Notes under the pieces: model-generated
The model's input: the letters and a program-made list of their open reading frames with translations, nothing else
Told to the model about the DNA's origin: nothing
The model's database searches: none
Shown here: piece after piece, positions 36,551 to 48,480 of the stretch
How positions within the stretch are numbered: position 1 is the stretch's first letter
Layout: each line of letters opens with the position of its first letter
Assembly: GCA_024138025.1 (NCBI GenBank)
Contig: JAMXBD010000403.1
Coordinates: forward strand, 186,001-250,000
Length of the DNA: 64,000 bases
Direction: 5' to 3'
Source: Combretum micranthum
Lineage: Eukaryota; Streptophyta; Magnoliopsida; Myrtales; Combretaceae
Made by a program: the position numbers and the translations under genes

Positions 36551-37350
36551 TCAACACATCAACCTTTTAGCTTCGACTTTGTTCGAAGGGAGGATGTCGT
36601 CCTTGAGATAATTCTCAATTGGTGTTATCCAATTCGGGGGTGCCTCATGTTGTAAGTCAAGCCCCTCATGGGATTGTACGGTTATAGACTTCTTAGGGAA
36701 GAACTTGATGAATATTCTTTCTTCAGTTTTTCCGAGGTTAAGGGATATCATTGATGCTAGGTTTGAAAGTCTATCAGCATCAGGATTATCAGTTCTTGGT
36801 ATCTTGACTATGTCCCATGGGGGCAAGTTCCTTGTGAGAGATCGAACTACTTCCAAATATCCCGCCATCTCTTTACTTTTAGCCTCGTACAGGCCTTTGA
36901 CCTATTAGACAATGAGCTGAGAGTCGGAGAGAAGATCCCCAGCTCCCCTGCTTCGACTCCAATAACTGTGGCGGGTCTAAGATCGGTTAATAAGGCCTCA
37001 TATTCCGCTTCATTGTTGCTTACAGGGAATCCAAACCTTAATGTATAGTTCAACTTTATTCCGTATGGTCCTTTGAGGACAATGTCAACTTCACTTGTTT
37101 AGAAGAGCTATCGACATGGAGGGTCCATTAGGGTTTTTCCACATCTTCTCGCTCCGGGGGTTTAGCATATTCGACCAAGAATTATGCCAAGACTTGTGCT
37201 TTAATGGCATCTCAAGGTTGATATTGGGTGTTGCAAGCATTGAGCTTATAGCATACTTCATCATTCTTCCTGATACATCTAGTTTTTGGAGGACTGTCCT
37301 TATAGGTATGTCAGTGAGCACGACGACTTTGGTGCTCCTGAAAGTAGTGG
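36551..37350 (-). pseudogene. Tat RNase H domain, decayed
   Basis: Pieces include YTLRFGFPVSNNEAEYEALL (around 37053-36990), the conserved NNEAEYEAL block of plant gypsy RNase H, and DIVKIPRTDNPDADRLSNLA (around 36800), the C-terminal block with the N-DADxLS motif. Stops and frame changes intervene. Confidence 0.82.
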
Positions 37351-37399
37351 AGCAGGCGCTGTGTGGATATTACTACTGCTAGAGCAAACTTTTCTACCT

Positions 37400-38300
37400 T
37401 GGTGTATCTCAGTTCTGGACCTTGGAGGACGTAGCTAATGTAGTATATAGGCTGATGCTGCCTTCGTTTAGCTCGTATAAGTACTAATGATAGGGCTTAT
37501 TCACTTACCGTGAGGTACCGATATAGGGTTTCACCGTTCAGTAGGGTCTTTAGAATCTGTAGTAAAGAGAGGTATTATTTCAGCTCATCGAACACTTGCT
37601 GAGATTTTTCCATCCATTCAAACTTTGGGTTTTTTGAGGATCTAGAAAAAATCCAAGCATCGATCCGTACTTTTGGGAAGAAACCTACTCATCGTAGTTA
37701 TCCTGCTCGCAAGTTGCTGTACTTCCTTTATCGATTTGGGAGGGCTCATTATCAGTGTGGCACTAATTTTGTTGGGATTTGCTTCGATGCCCATTTGAGA
37801 TACCACATACCTTACAAACTTTCACGTCGATGCTCCAAATGTGCTAATTTGAGGATTTAGCTTTAGATTGTAGAAACGAAGTCAGTCAAAGGTTTTTTGG
37901 AGGTCACTTAGGCGATCCTTGGCTTGCCTACAATTCATGATCATGTCGTCAACGTAAACTTCCATATTACGGCCTATCTAGGGCTTGAAAATCTCGATGA
38001 CCAACCTTTGGAACGTAGCTTTCTTCAATCAGAAGGGCATCATTTAGTAATACGTGCCAAAGGATGTAATAAATGATGTATATACCTCATCTGTGTCCTA
38101 CTTTTAATCTGGTTATAACTAGAGAAGGTGGCCATGAAGCTTAACAGCTCGTGTCCAGAGGTGTTATCAACGAGCTAGTCAATTTATGGTAAAGGAAAGC
38201 AATCCTTCTGGCATGCTTTATTAATATCTGCGTAATCTACACACATTCGCCCTTTGACGTTGGATTTTTTCACTAATACCAGGTTAGCTAGCCAGGTGGG
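37400..38300 (-). pseudogene. Tat reverse transcriptase domain, decayed
   Basis: The active-site motif MEVYVDDM is intact at 37965-37942. Upstream pieces matching the MPF(G)LK(N)A and TFQRLV...IFKP segments of gypsy reverse transcriptase are in shifted frames. Downstream is AKDRLSDLQKTFD. Numerous stops. Confidence 0.85.
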
Positions 38301-38639
38301 GCATCTTTCCTCCCTGATGATCCTAGCTTGGAGCAACTTCTAAACTTCTTCTTCTATGGTTGCCTGCCTTTTCTGGGGCGAAGTGTCAGATTTTTTGTCA
38401 TGCAGGCCTGTGGGTCTTGTTGATATTAAGTTGATGCGTGATTACGTTGGGGCTTATGCCCGTCATGTCGGTTAGTGACCAAGCAAAGACATCTCTATTT
38501 GCCTTCAGGAAGGCGATCAAATCTTCTTTCACATCGAGGTAGAGGGTCGCCCTAAATTTGACGGTATGGTTAGGAATATCGTTGAGGGCGACTCTTCCCT
38601 GAGCTTAGCTGGCTCACTGCATGGTTCAAAGTTATGCCC

Positions 38640-39210
38640 TTGTTATGCTTCGATCGTGCATACACGATCTCCTTTTAAAGCTCTAATATATAGATGTCGA
38701 GACTGTTCCTGATCTCCGCGATGTACGCCTACTCCTATCGAGGTGGGGAACTTCGCTTTGAGGTGAGGCTGGGAAACAATCATGGTAGATATCGATTGAT
38801 TGCCTCTCCCTAATATGATGTTGTAAGGGGACCAACAGTCCGCTACGAGGAAATCTATTAGATGCTCGATGCTGTATAGCTCTTCTCCGAGCTCGAAGGT
38901 CAAGGTGATAATGCCTTAAAGCTTAACAGGTTGGTTATCAAAACCATACAACTTGTGATCATACGGCCTCAACTTGAGTCTTAGCTCGTGCTTCATCTAT
39001 TCATAGGCCTCATTGAAGAGTATATCCGCGTTGCTCCCGATATTGATTAGCACCCTTTTAACCTTCCATCCCGATATGCGGGTGGCGATAATTAGGGCAT
39101 CTTGGTGAGGGGTTTGGATTCCCTCGTAATCTTCGTCTGAGAATGAAATGGTGGAGTCAACCTTTAGCTTCTTTGGTGTCACATTCCTTACCAATCGAAG
39201 CATGCTGGGC
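38640..39210 (-). pseudogene. Tat protease region, decayed
   Basis: TISFSDEDYEGIQTPHQDAL, then WKVKRVLINIGSNADILF (39203-39000) is the aspartic protease region. The usual D of the D(T/S)G-type site is replaced, reading NIGSNAD. FLVADCWSPYNIILGRG and LKAKFPTSIGVGVHRGDQEQ follow at 38850-38700. Stops are present between the two parts. Confidence 0.85.
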
Positions 39211-39599
39211 AGTAGTCCGGCTCTCGTAGAGGTGATGGGTCCCCCTATGATGGTGTTTATTTTGCCATGTCATAATTGGCGATGGCGACCCAAGTGATCT
39301 TGGGTGGCTGGTGTTTTCTTAGGCTCATTAATCTTTCTTTTATGGGCTGAGGGGCTTCGACTTTTGGTCATGATCTACATATTGCTTTAGCCACCCTCAC
39401 CTTATGGCATCTTCGATGGCACTTTTGAGTTGCCAACAGTTGCCCATATCATGCCCACGATCGCGGTGATACTTGTAATATTTTTTGGAATCCTTCCATC
39501 ATGAGCTTAATCTCATTTGGGGCAGTGGTGGTAGAAGACCTTAGTTCCTTATCTCAAAAAATACGTCATGAACAGGTAGTTTAAGAGGAGTGAACTCCT

Positions 39600-40300
39600 C
39601 ATACATCTGGAAGAGTCTCCACTTATCGCCATCTTTGAGGTCTCGATTTTTATCGACCTGATTGAAGTCATGGTGGTCTCTTTATCAGATCTTTTCCCAA
39701 GAGATATTGTCCTAAGCTCGTACTTAGGTTGACCGAATTTCAGCCTCTCTTTGGATGTTCCTTGTATCCTCTTGGTGAACATACTTTTGGGGATTTTCCC
39801 TCACTTACTTGAGCATTATAAGCTGGCATTTGGAGAAGGAGTAAAAAAATGGGCTTTCGATGAGAACTCCCTATTTGATGGCCTCCAAAGCCACTCCTTG
39901 GTTAAGATTCGGGATATCCAGGCATGCTTGTTAAACCTCTCCAAATAGCCCCTTAGGGGCTCACATGTCTTTTGTCTCACCATGTAGAGGTAGGAGGCAT
40001 TCTTCTTTGATGGTTTGCTTGCCATGAAATGCACGACAAAGAGGTCGGTGAGCTGCAAGAAAGAGCTCACGTGTTTGGTCTAAGCTTATTGAACCAAATC
40101 CTAGTTGCACCACAGAAGGTAATGGGGAAAGTCTTACATTATATGGCATATGAAAAATTATGCATCGCCATAATGGATTGAAATTGGGCAACATGGTCTT
40201 CTAGGTTCATTGTCTCATCATATGATTCTAAAGTGGGGAGGCGAGTCGAGCATTGATGGCATCCTATCTGAAGGAGCTTTCGGAGCGGGCTCACCCTCGA
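39600..40300 (-). pseudogene. Tat gag domain, decayed
   Basis: Pieces such as LTDLFVVHFMASKPSKKNAS and VRQKTCEPLRGYLERFNKHA match the retrotransposon gag domain (Retrotrans_gag) of plant gypsy elements. The reading frame shifts several times. No zinc knuckle was identified. Confidence 0.8.
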
Positions 40301-41081
40301 AGCTCTCCTTTTATGGTTGATAGTCTTCTCATCATGCCACGCATCTTTTCCAGGGTATGTTCCTTATCAAAATGAGCTAGGTGTCTTTTGGGATTGAGGT
40401 AGGGCATCTCTCTTACGATCCTAATTAGGGCGGGAACCTGCTTTTCGTCTTTTATCAAGCCGCGCGACTATCAAACCGGTGCTCAGAGGTGGCTCAAGCC
40501 AATTGCTGGGAGGCCGTACGCACTTGTGAGGCGCTATTAACATCCTTTACTGGGCTTTACGGGGTGTAGGCCTTACGATGAGTGTTTGGGACTATCCGGA
40601 GCTATAGGACCACTCCCTGACGACGATTATAGCATGCGAAGAGTTTGTATTATTGTCACGATTCTTTTCTGGCTCTGCCTTCATCGCGTCTAAGCATTGA
40701 TAAGACTGGGGAAGCATTCTTCTGCGCTAGAGGTCTACTCTTCCAAACACAGGTCTTTCAACCCCTTTAACTTTATTATCCTAGCTTACAATAGGGCATT
40801 GATTGCTCATTATACACATTTTGGCATGCTAGGTATCTGCACAAGTTTTCCAGTTCTAGAATCCGTTTCGCATCTACGTGGCTAACCCTAATGGTGACAG
40901 CCGACCATTACATGGCATTTTGAAAACTTCATCATCTATAGGGTGCGGAATGGGTGATAAATGAGCATAATCACCTTGATTCCTGCTTTATTCTGACCTC
41001 AGCATTATAAAAGGGATGGTTCTGTTGATAAGGGTTTTTGGAGGGTTTTTCGGAAAGAAAGGATGGGTGTTTCAGGGTTAA

Positions 41082-41103
41082 ATTCCCACAGACAGTGCCA
41101 AAA
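41082..41103 (-). promoter_or_regulatory. Primer-binding site of the Tat element
   Basis: Directly inside the 5' LTR the minus strand reads TTTGGCACTGTCTGTGGGAA. The TGG start complements a tRNA CCA end, the standard position for first-strand priming. I do not assign the tRNA. Confidence 0.7.
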
Positions 41104-41731
41104 TGTTGCATGAGCGAGTTCTAGGCTGGTAAGATTGCTTTGCAAACACTCAAAGAGAGATCAAAGGGATGCCGGTAATTGCCCAGTGGAGCCATTCTGA
41201 TGCTTAAGTCAGTCCATAGACAGGTATAGTGTCTAAAAAAACAAAATGTTAGATATTATATTTTTTGTCTATATATGTGTCTTATTGTTCTCTTTTTTTG
41301 TCTTCCCCAATTCCTGGTGGAGATGCGGGGTATTTATAGGTTCCAGGATCATACCAGGACGTACTAGGTATGGAAAAGATACCCGAGCTAGTGGACTTGA
41401 CTTCATAGAGCATGGCTGAGTAGTTGGTGTCCCCCCGATCACAAGACATGACTAGGATGTATATTGTTAATTGATGGGGATGATGCTCGAGGTAATGGCC
41501 CGGGTCGAGTTTAATTGAGGACGAGTTGGGAGACCCAACGACCTAATGAGCCTATGGAGAAATTTCGAGGTGAGTCCTTTATGAGGAGATTGAGTCCTGC
41601 AACACCTAGCTGAGGTATTAGGTTCTTCGAGTCGAATCATAACAAGCCCCCTTCTATTAGGCCTTAGGGGCTGATAGGTCTTATAGGCCCAAGAAACTAA
41701 GTGGACTAATGGCTATATTCCACTGTCAACA
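41104..41731 (-). repeat. 5' LTR of the Tat element, intact
   Basis: 628 bp, beginning TGTTGCATGAG and ending CCACTGTCAACA on the plus strand, with the duplication ACTTG at its outer end. It aligns with both halves of the split left LTR. Confidence 0.92.
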
Positions 41732-41911
41732 ACTTGTATAATATTATAAACTAAATATAATTGATACTATTTTTAAGCAGTAGAATTTTATATAATCAAT
41801 TATTTGGACCAATTAAACACAAAATAAATGAATAAAAGAGTTAGGAATAATACTTAAAGTTTGAATAAAATTTAAAATAAAATAAAGATTTAAATTATAT
41901 AGAATAATTAT

Positions 41912-42323
41912 CAATGTTGTCAGTATCGGACTAGGGTTTGACCCGGACAGGCTAGGGAGTCAAACCGGGGTCACAAAAAAATAAAAATATAAAGGATAAT
42001 TTAATTATAAAAACCAATATGTGTGTAATCACTCAATTAACTTTATATTTAGATCCAAAATCATCAATTAATTATTAAATAAATATGATTTAATGATTAT
42101 ATTTTATAAATTTATAATAAAGTATGAATAAATATTTAAATTTTAATTTTTTATTTTTTTGGATCTGGGTCGACTAGTTCAACCCGGTTCGATCGCCCGG
42201 GTCAACCGAGTCAATCAGGGTCTCGGCCGGTTTGTTGCAAAAACTAGTTTTAGGCGAGACCCGCTCAGCATTAGTACCGGTTCTAGTTGAACCGGTCGGT
42301 CCGGACCGGTTTTGACAACTATG
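41912..42323. mobile_element. hAT-type MITE, 412 bp, copy B
   Basis: Starts CAATGTTGTCAGTATCGGAC and ends CCGGTTTTGACAACTATG. The exact 8-bp duplication ATAATTAT lies at 41904-41911 and 42324-42331. The AT-rich centre matches copy A at 11982-12441 closely (for example ATCAATTAATTATTAAATAA in both). Copy B lacks some of the GC-rich terminal repeat words of copy A. It landed about 180 bp outside the Tat element. Confidence 0.93.
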
Positions 42324-42582
42324 ATAATTATTACTTTTTAGTTTCTTTTCAACCATTGCTTGCTTGAGTTTTTCTTTTTGTAAAATTAATCAATTAATTT
42401 TTTTAGTCCGAAAGAATATTCTCTCTATATATCTAATTAAATAAAATCAACAATATTAATCAACACATAATTATGTTATAATCCTTTACCAAAAGAAAAA
42501 AAAATCTAAAGCCACTTATAAAATAAACTTAAAAATACTATCATTTTTTTTCCTGAATTTTAATTAATCGACAATAAATTAC

Positions 42583-42682
42583 TTTTTTTTTTTTTTCGCT
42601 ATTGCAAAGAAAGTGGGATTCAAATCTAAGACCTCTCACTTGAGAGCCCATGGAGATATCTCTCTGCTATAATGTTATTGGT
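42583..42682 (-). mobile_element. tRNA-derived SINE, 100 bp, with 11-bp target duplication
   Basis: On the minus strand: head GACCAATAACATTATAGCAG, middle CAAGTGAGAGGTCTTAG, B-box-like GATTTGAATCCC, and an A14 tail (T run at 42583-42596 on the plus strand). CAATAAATTAC flanks both sides exactly (42572-42582 and 42683-42693). The duplication, A-tail and tRNA-like promoter together make a SINE the best reading. Confidence 0.82.
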
Positions 42683-42693
42683 CAATAAATTAC

Positions 42694-42934
42694 ATTTTTA
42701 GTGTGAATTTTTTTTATAAACATTGAATAGAAAATATCTATAATTATTACAAAATGAGGCTACAACCTTGTATTTTTTTATTATTCAATTATTGTTTGCT
42801 AATAGTAGTAATAAAATATATGTAAAGCAAGCCATCATAAGTATAATATGGTGGAGTCAATAAGTATAGTTGATGAAATGTATTAATTCATATGACAATT
42901 GTAAGAGGGGGTTGTATGCTATGCATGTTTTTTC
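42694..42934. other. Intergenic, nothing recognised
   Basis: AT-rich sequence between the SINE and the inverted MITE-like copy. Confidence 0.4.
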
Positions 42935-43320
42935 CAAATAGTTATTCATTCACTTGACATAAATAGTTATCCATTCTATATTTGTGAAACTGCTATTACG
43001 GTGTTCACATGAGGAAATAAAAATTCATAATGAATTATTATTATGTAAAATAATAAATAGCAATTCATGTCTCTACACCCATGAATTACTATTTAATGAT
43101 TTATTTTTTTCACTTTGTATTAAGTATCCCTATGTTGAAAATATTACCTATACAATTAACTTTTTCTTTGTAATGAAGATAAGGATATTATAGATATTTT
43201 ACTTTTTTATTCCAATAAGTACTTGTTTTATATTTTACACTATGTCAATATTGCAATAGTCATTACTATCCTATTACATTCCTATTGAATTGAAATTCAA
43301 TTTCTCCATTATACCATACG
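42935..43320 (-). mobile_element. AT-rich MITE-like repeat, copy 2 of 3 (inverted)
   Basis: Reverse-complement match to the copies near 785 and 48105. It shares the GAACACCGTAATAGCAG block, the CATGAATTGCTATT block and the TGACTATTGCAATATTGACA end region when read on the minus strand. No coding capacity. Edges approximate. Confidence 0.6.
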
Positions 43321-43880
43321 GTGAAGTAATCGAGCCATAAGTTTAAGGATTCCATGCATGTATGAATGTTATTATCAATAGAATTCATTCTTAATTGAAA
43401 TCAACCACCAAGTCTATGTGTACTATTATGAAGGTAAGAAATTCACTTAAGGTGAAAGAAAAAGACCTCCAAGTTAAAATGTAATTAGTTTGGGTTTGCA
43501 TTTTACTTGAAGTAGATTCAAGAGGTGAAAAGGAAGATCATCAAACAAATATATGGCAGGTGAAAGGAGTGATGTAAGATGCTTCACTTCTATTAAATGT
43601 CGTATAAAAAGTTAATTGGGAACTAAGGTTCGGTGAAGATATAATAAAATGATCTAAAATTTAATATACTAATCTAATTTGCTTTTATAAGATTAATTGG
43701 TGATTTATGAATTTAATTATTATAGTTAGGTTGGTATAATTTAATTTGATGGTATGACAAATTCTTTATATATGAGAAATTCTTGTAATTGAAGTATATA
43801 TGTGTTAGTAGAATCGTAAATATATATGTTTGTAGAAATTCATTTAAATTAGATGGATGTGTTTCAACGTATATATACAC
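43321..43880. other. Intergenic, nothing recognised
   Basis: AT-rich sequence. The left edge of the LTR-like region that follows could not be placed and may lie inside this stretch. Confidence 0.35.
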
Positions 43881-46474
43881 CAGATTTTAAAGCCCAAATG
43901 CAAAACCCAAGACCAATTAAATTGATAAACCAAGCCCACATGACCATGGCCCAAAGCCCATGTGATAGTAACATCTTCTAAAGAATTCTAATGCCCAAAA
44001 GTGAAAAAAAAAAGGCAGCAAATATCATCATCCAAACAGACCCTATCTCCATTGTTTTCCTCTCTTCCATTTCCAACATCATCTCCACCACAATAAGCTA
44101 AAAATTTCTCTTTTTACTTCACCTTCATAAGATCTTAAGTAAGGGATACCTTAAAGAATAAGTTGGAACAAGAAATTGAGTTGAAGAATTAATAAGAGAA
44201 GTTGGTTGGTTCAAATAGCTTTAAAAGTAAGTAAAAGTAGATTTCTTGTTTGACTTATTAAGTCATGATTTTGAGCAATGTTAATGATAGATAAGAATAA
44301 AATTTTAATGTTTTGAATGATATAAGAGCATGCTATGATATATATTAAACTAGATGTGTAAATAGATGTATGTATCATGGGTGTTTGATAGAATGAATTA
44401 TGGAATTTATGGTGATATGATGTATGTATGGATGTTGCTAGTGATAAGCAAGTAGAAATTGAATGATTAGAGTAATGATAGAAGTCAACAAGCTTAAATG
44501 ATGAGATTATATATTTAGGTTAAGTTTGTTGCGTATTTGAGTGTGAAATGAATCGGTATGAACAAGTGAGCTTGGTGATGCTTAATATGTGCTTATAGAC
44601 TAGTTTGGTATGTTTTACAAGTGTATAAAGGCTTAGTAAACAAATAAAGGACATAAACTTCGAAAAATTTTCAAACAAGTACCATAGGATAATGTCTTGT
44701 TCATCACGTGTATAATTGAGGCCGTTATCTCTTTGAAATTGTATTTCCTTGTCAAACACATCCGTTATACGCCCCATTATCTCATCTGAGTCTTTTAAAT
44801 AGCCTGACACGGCCTAGATTATGGCCATAATAGAGGCATTTATCCCTCTTTGTGATTTTAAAGGAAGATTATGGTCGTAATAGGGCTCGTTATTTCTTTG
44901 GGTAGTTTTAAAAAAATTTCCTACAAAGCTTGCTACAAGCATAATCAACATCACAGTCTATATCACGACTGTGATAGGGGCATTATCTCCAATTACGGGC
45001 GTCATAAGCTTAATTATTTCCATTGTTAACCAAGATCATGGGCGTGATGGTACTCGTAATAACCCTCGCGTCTTTATCACGGTGTGACATATCCCTTAGT
45101 ACTATTTGTATAAAAAATAATAAATGAATAAATCCATGATAATAATAGATAGATGATTAATAAAATATAATATGAGTATTTAAGCTTGAATGAATAAGTG
45201 TGAGATGATTAGAATCTTGTTTAAGAATAATGATTATTCAAGGAGTTAATATGTTGTTATGAATAAGAAGTTAATATGAAATGATTTTCTTGATAGACCC
45301 ACACTGCCAGTTGGGTTTGAGCACGGGTTTATTATCTGATAGATCATATTATCCATGTACGTAATAGATTGTTTGATAATTATTAAGTTACGCATACTCT
45401 AAATGGACTTAATCAAAGATGAATTAAAATGGTTTGAAATTGGTTGTGCTTTTCATTGTTGAATCTAATCCGAGGAGCGACATCTTATCATGATGCAATG
45501 ACACGTTAGTTAGGCACTTAGACTACATTGTCATGATGCAATGACTTTTCTTTTACCATGATGCAATGGTGATTAATGAGTGGCTACGTGGGTAATTGAT
45601 GGGGCGAATAGTATCGAATAACAATTGATTATTCTTAAGAGAAATAATATGATTTAGTTCACGTTTATGGGGCCGGTTTAACTAAATGATATTATGGATT
45701 AAGTTAAGTAAAGTTGTGTATTTGGTAGGTATAGGAGTTATGGGTCTTCAGACAGCCTATGATAACCCCCTGAGCAGCTGCTATTACTCAGGACCCCTAG
45801 ATCCCTAGGCTTGAAATCGGAATTTGAATATTTCAGTGTTGTTTTACTTATTTAATTAATGATAAATAAACTATTGATTGTTGCATTGCATTTAGTTTAA
45901 GTATTCTTGCCACTTTGTATTTGCTTGTGTTATTGCATACCGGACCTATGGCTCATGATATTACTTTGCAGGCAATATTGAGGACGATTGTTATGACGAT
46001 ATGGGTTACGGAACGGATTAGGAAGCCTTTTTAGATGAGTGGGACGAATAGGGACCCTGGTGCAAGCAAAAATGTTCTATTTAAGTTTTCTTTAAGATTT
46101 TGATAATGAAATGTAAATTTTAATATAGGCTCGTTGATGAAGCCTAGTTTGTAATATAAAGATTTAAGTTTTATTTCATGTTTAAGATGAACAAGTGTTA
46201 GACATTTGTAGTGTCACCTGTTGACATTGTAATTTTCCAATTTTTGTAAAGTTAATCTACTCATGTATTGAGTAGTGTCATGTATAAAGTTATGAGTTTT
46301 AAATGCTGGTTCAAACAAATAGTTGATACAAACATTTCCTTTATAGACAACCTTATGTATAATATTTGAGTGTTTTATAATACTTGAATATCATGCATGG
46401 TTGTGGGATTTGGCTGCTTAATAGAGGTATTAGGTAGGTCAGGTCCTTACAAACAAATGTTATGGGGTATGACA
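43880..46474 (+). mobile_element. Probable diverged Tekay/Del-type LTR
   Basis: The right edge GGTCAGGTCCTTACA...GGGGTATGACA resembles the GTGACA ends of LTRs A and B. Before it come a block around 45930-46030 (CTTTGCAGGCAATATTGAGG) placed like the 3' part of those LTRs, and a cluster of CACGG/GGGCGT words at 44800-45080 like the one in LTR C. No coding domains. The left edge is unknown and there is no target duplication, so this call rests on resemblance only. Confidence 0.45.
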
Positions 46475-48104
46475 TTTTTTTTTATAAACTTTTGGGTCTT
46501 TGGATCCTATATTAAAGCATTTGTCCATTACAAGCATAAAAAAATCCATTGCTACCTACCATAAAACGCTTTAATTGTAATGTAGTAACAATTTCTCATT
46601 GATTGTAAATTTATGATTAATAATAATGACACCTTTATAGAAGAGAAGTTCAAGCATGGATTTTTTATGGTGATCCTAATGGATAGGATAAACCACATTG
46701 TACCCTTGTCGTATCCATTAGTTGACAATGAATGTGAAGACACATGAAGTTGGTTCATAAAATATTTGCTTGCTCGTGTCATCATAGACCGCATTAACGT
46801 TTACTCCAGTTCTAGATCGTCAAGATGCGATATGGCTGAAAAAGGTTGTACATGGTGTTGGCGCATTTGTTATATAGTAAGTAATTTCAATTCAAAGGTT
46901 CATAACACTTAATGTAGTAATTTGCTTAAAAAGGCAGCTATAAAATATAGCCTTATTAGTTTTGCGGGTATTTAAAGTAGTACATTGATTTATGTGTAGG
47001 CACAGTTTGGTTAACCAATCTACCATCCAATTTTTTAATCAAACCGAAGTGATCGGTTTTTTAATATCTTAATTTGAAACATGTCAATTATTTGTGGTTA
47101 ACTGTCTTGACAGCCAACCTCTTTTTTTGGTTTTGATTTTCAACCATCCAACATAATGACTAGCTAAAAGTTGCGATTAATCATATCTTCATTTATAGTC
47201 ATAAAAAAATTAGACCCTTTTATTTCATAATTATATTCAAAAAATCACAAATTAATAAATCAAATAACATAATTAAATTTAAAATTGCAAATATATAAAA
47301 CAAATAACAATAAAACCAATCAATCAAGAATATAAATCTAATATTAATTCATAAGACTTAAAATCCAATGCCAACATTATACATATTAAGACTTCATGTA
47401 TCTTCTATATTCCAAACTATAACACAACAGTAATATAATAATTTAAAAGTCTATGTATTTCTATTTTTGAAATATTAATTATATTTATATTATATATACA
47501 CACATATATTTTGGATTGGTCAATGAAAACCGTCATTTTCCTCCTGTCATTAACCAAAAATGAAAATCGAAAAAATAAAAAACTCTAACTCTAAACCAAT
47601 ACCAATAAATTGATTAATCATATTTTTTGGATTGATCTTTTGATATACCCCCTAAAAATGAACCAATAAATACTTTAGAAACCTCTATCAGTAGACTTTA
47701 CCTTTAGATGAAGGTGTTCCATTTTTATTTGAACAACAAATATGACTGAGAATCAAAATCATAATGCTATGTTAAATGATGTAAAGAATTTACTAGTGTT
47801 AGTACCAATATCCACTAATCGTTGTTTCCAGATACGGTTATCGGTTGGCATCGCTTCTAATTTGTCGATACAAGAAGCAAATTGTTGTGTGTGTTGTTGC
47901 CTTGATGAAGAAAACTTTTTATAACTTAATGAAATTTTCAATAAATAAATTATGGGTGCAAAGTGGTTTAAACATTTTTTTTTTGTAACCATTAAATGTA
48001 TATGGTACAACTTGTTTTTGTAATTTGTAGTCATAAGTCTAGCAAATGTGAAATTGTATTTCGACTCTATTGGAAATGCATCAATTGCTGTAACTTTTAT
48101 AGCG
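46475..48104. other. Intergenic with a possible MITE
   Basis: Around 46995-47650 there are GTTTGGTTAACCAAT and TTGGATTGGTCAAT words at the two sides of an AT-rich centre, which may be another small element. Edges and duplications could not be fixed. Short frames at 46552-46794 and 47742-47924 resemble nothing I know. Confidence 0.35.
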
Positions 48105-48480
48105 TGTTCACTTCGCTCAATGAAATAAGGGGGGAATGGAATTCCAATTTAGAGGGAATGTAATATGTTGTAATGGCTATTATAATATTCACTTTATGTA
48201 AAAAGTAAAATAAATAATTATTAGAGTACCTTAATATTTATTATAGAGAGATGATAATTGTATAGGTATTATTTTCAAGATAGAGTATTTCTGACACAGT
48301 TGAAAAATAGATCATTGAATGAGAATTCATGGGTAGAGACATGAATTACTAGTCATCATTTTACACGGTAGCAATTCATTATGAATTCTTATTTTTTTAA
48401 GTGAACACGGTAATATCAACTTTATGTCGAACGATAATGGAATGAATAGCTATTCATGTAAAGAAAATAAATTGTTAGTA
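48105..48480 (+). mobile_element. AT-rich MITE-like repeat, copy 3 of 3
   Basis: Same family and orientation as the copy at 785. It opens GTGTTCACTTCGCTCAATGA and contains ATAGAGAGATGATAATTGTA, GTAGAGACATGAATTA and GTGAACACGGTAATA, then GAATGAATAGCTATTC. About 500 bp upstream of the mL43 telo-box. Confidence 0.6.

Larger units (their letters stand above)
21136..41731 (-). mobile_element. Ty3/gypsy LTR retrotransposon of Tat type, with two nested insertions
   Basis: The whole composite is 20.6 kb, or about 12.5 kb without the two nested LTRs. Both LTRs begin TGTTG and end CAACA, and the exact duplication ACTTG flanks the outer ends. Coding domains on the minus strand run gag, PR, RT, RNase H, INT from right to left, all broken by stops and frameshifts. 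Downstream of INT come a 39-bp tandem array and an extra gene on the opposite strand. That layout (antisense extra ORF between pol and 3' LTR) is known from the Tat clade, such as Grande and Retand. The two LTRs differ at about one in six positions in their last 46 bp, so the insertion is old. Confidence 0.93.

Noticed and set aside
43600..46450. Shared CAAACAAAT words near 43540 and 46450 as a target duplication
   Set aside because: They do not border TG...CA ends and are AT-rich enough to match by chance.
47742..47924. 60-codon plus-strand frame MTENQNHNAMLNDVKNLL
   Set aside because: Isolated and unlike anything I know. The opposite strand is also open.
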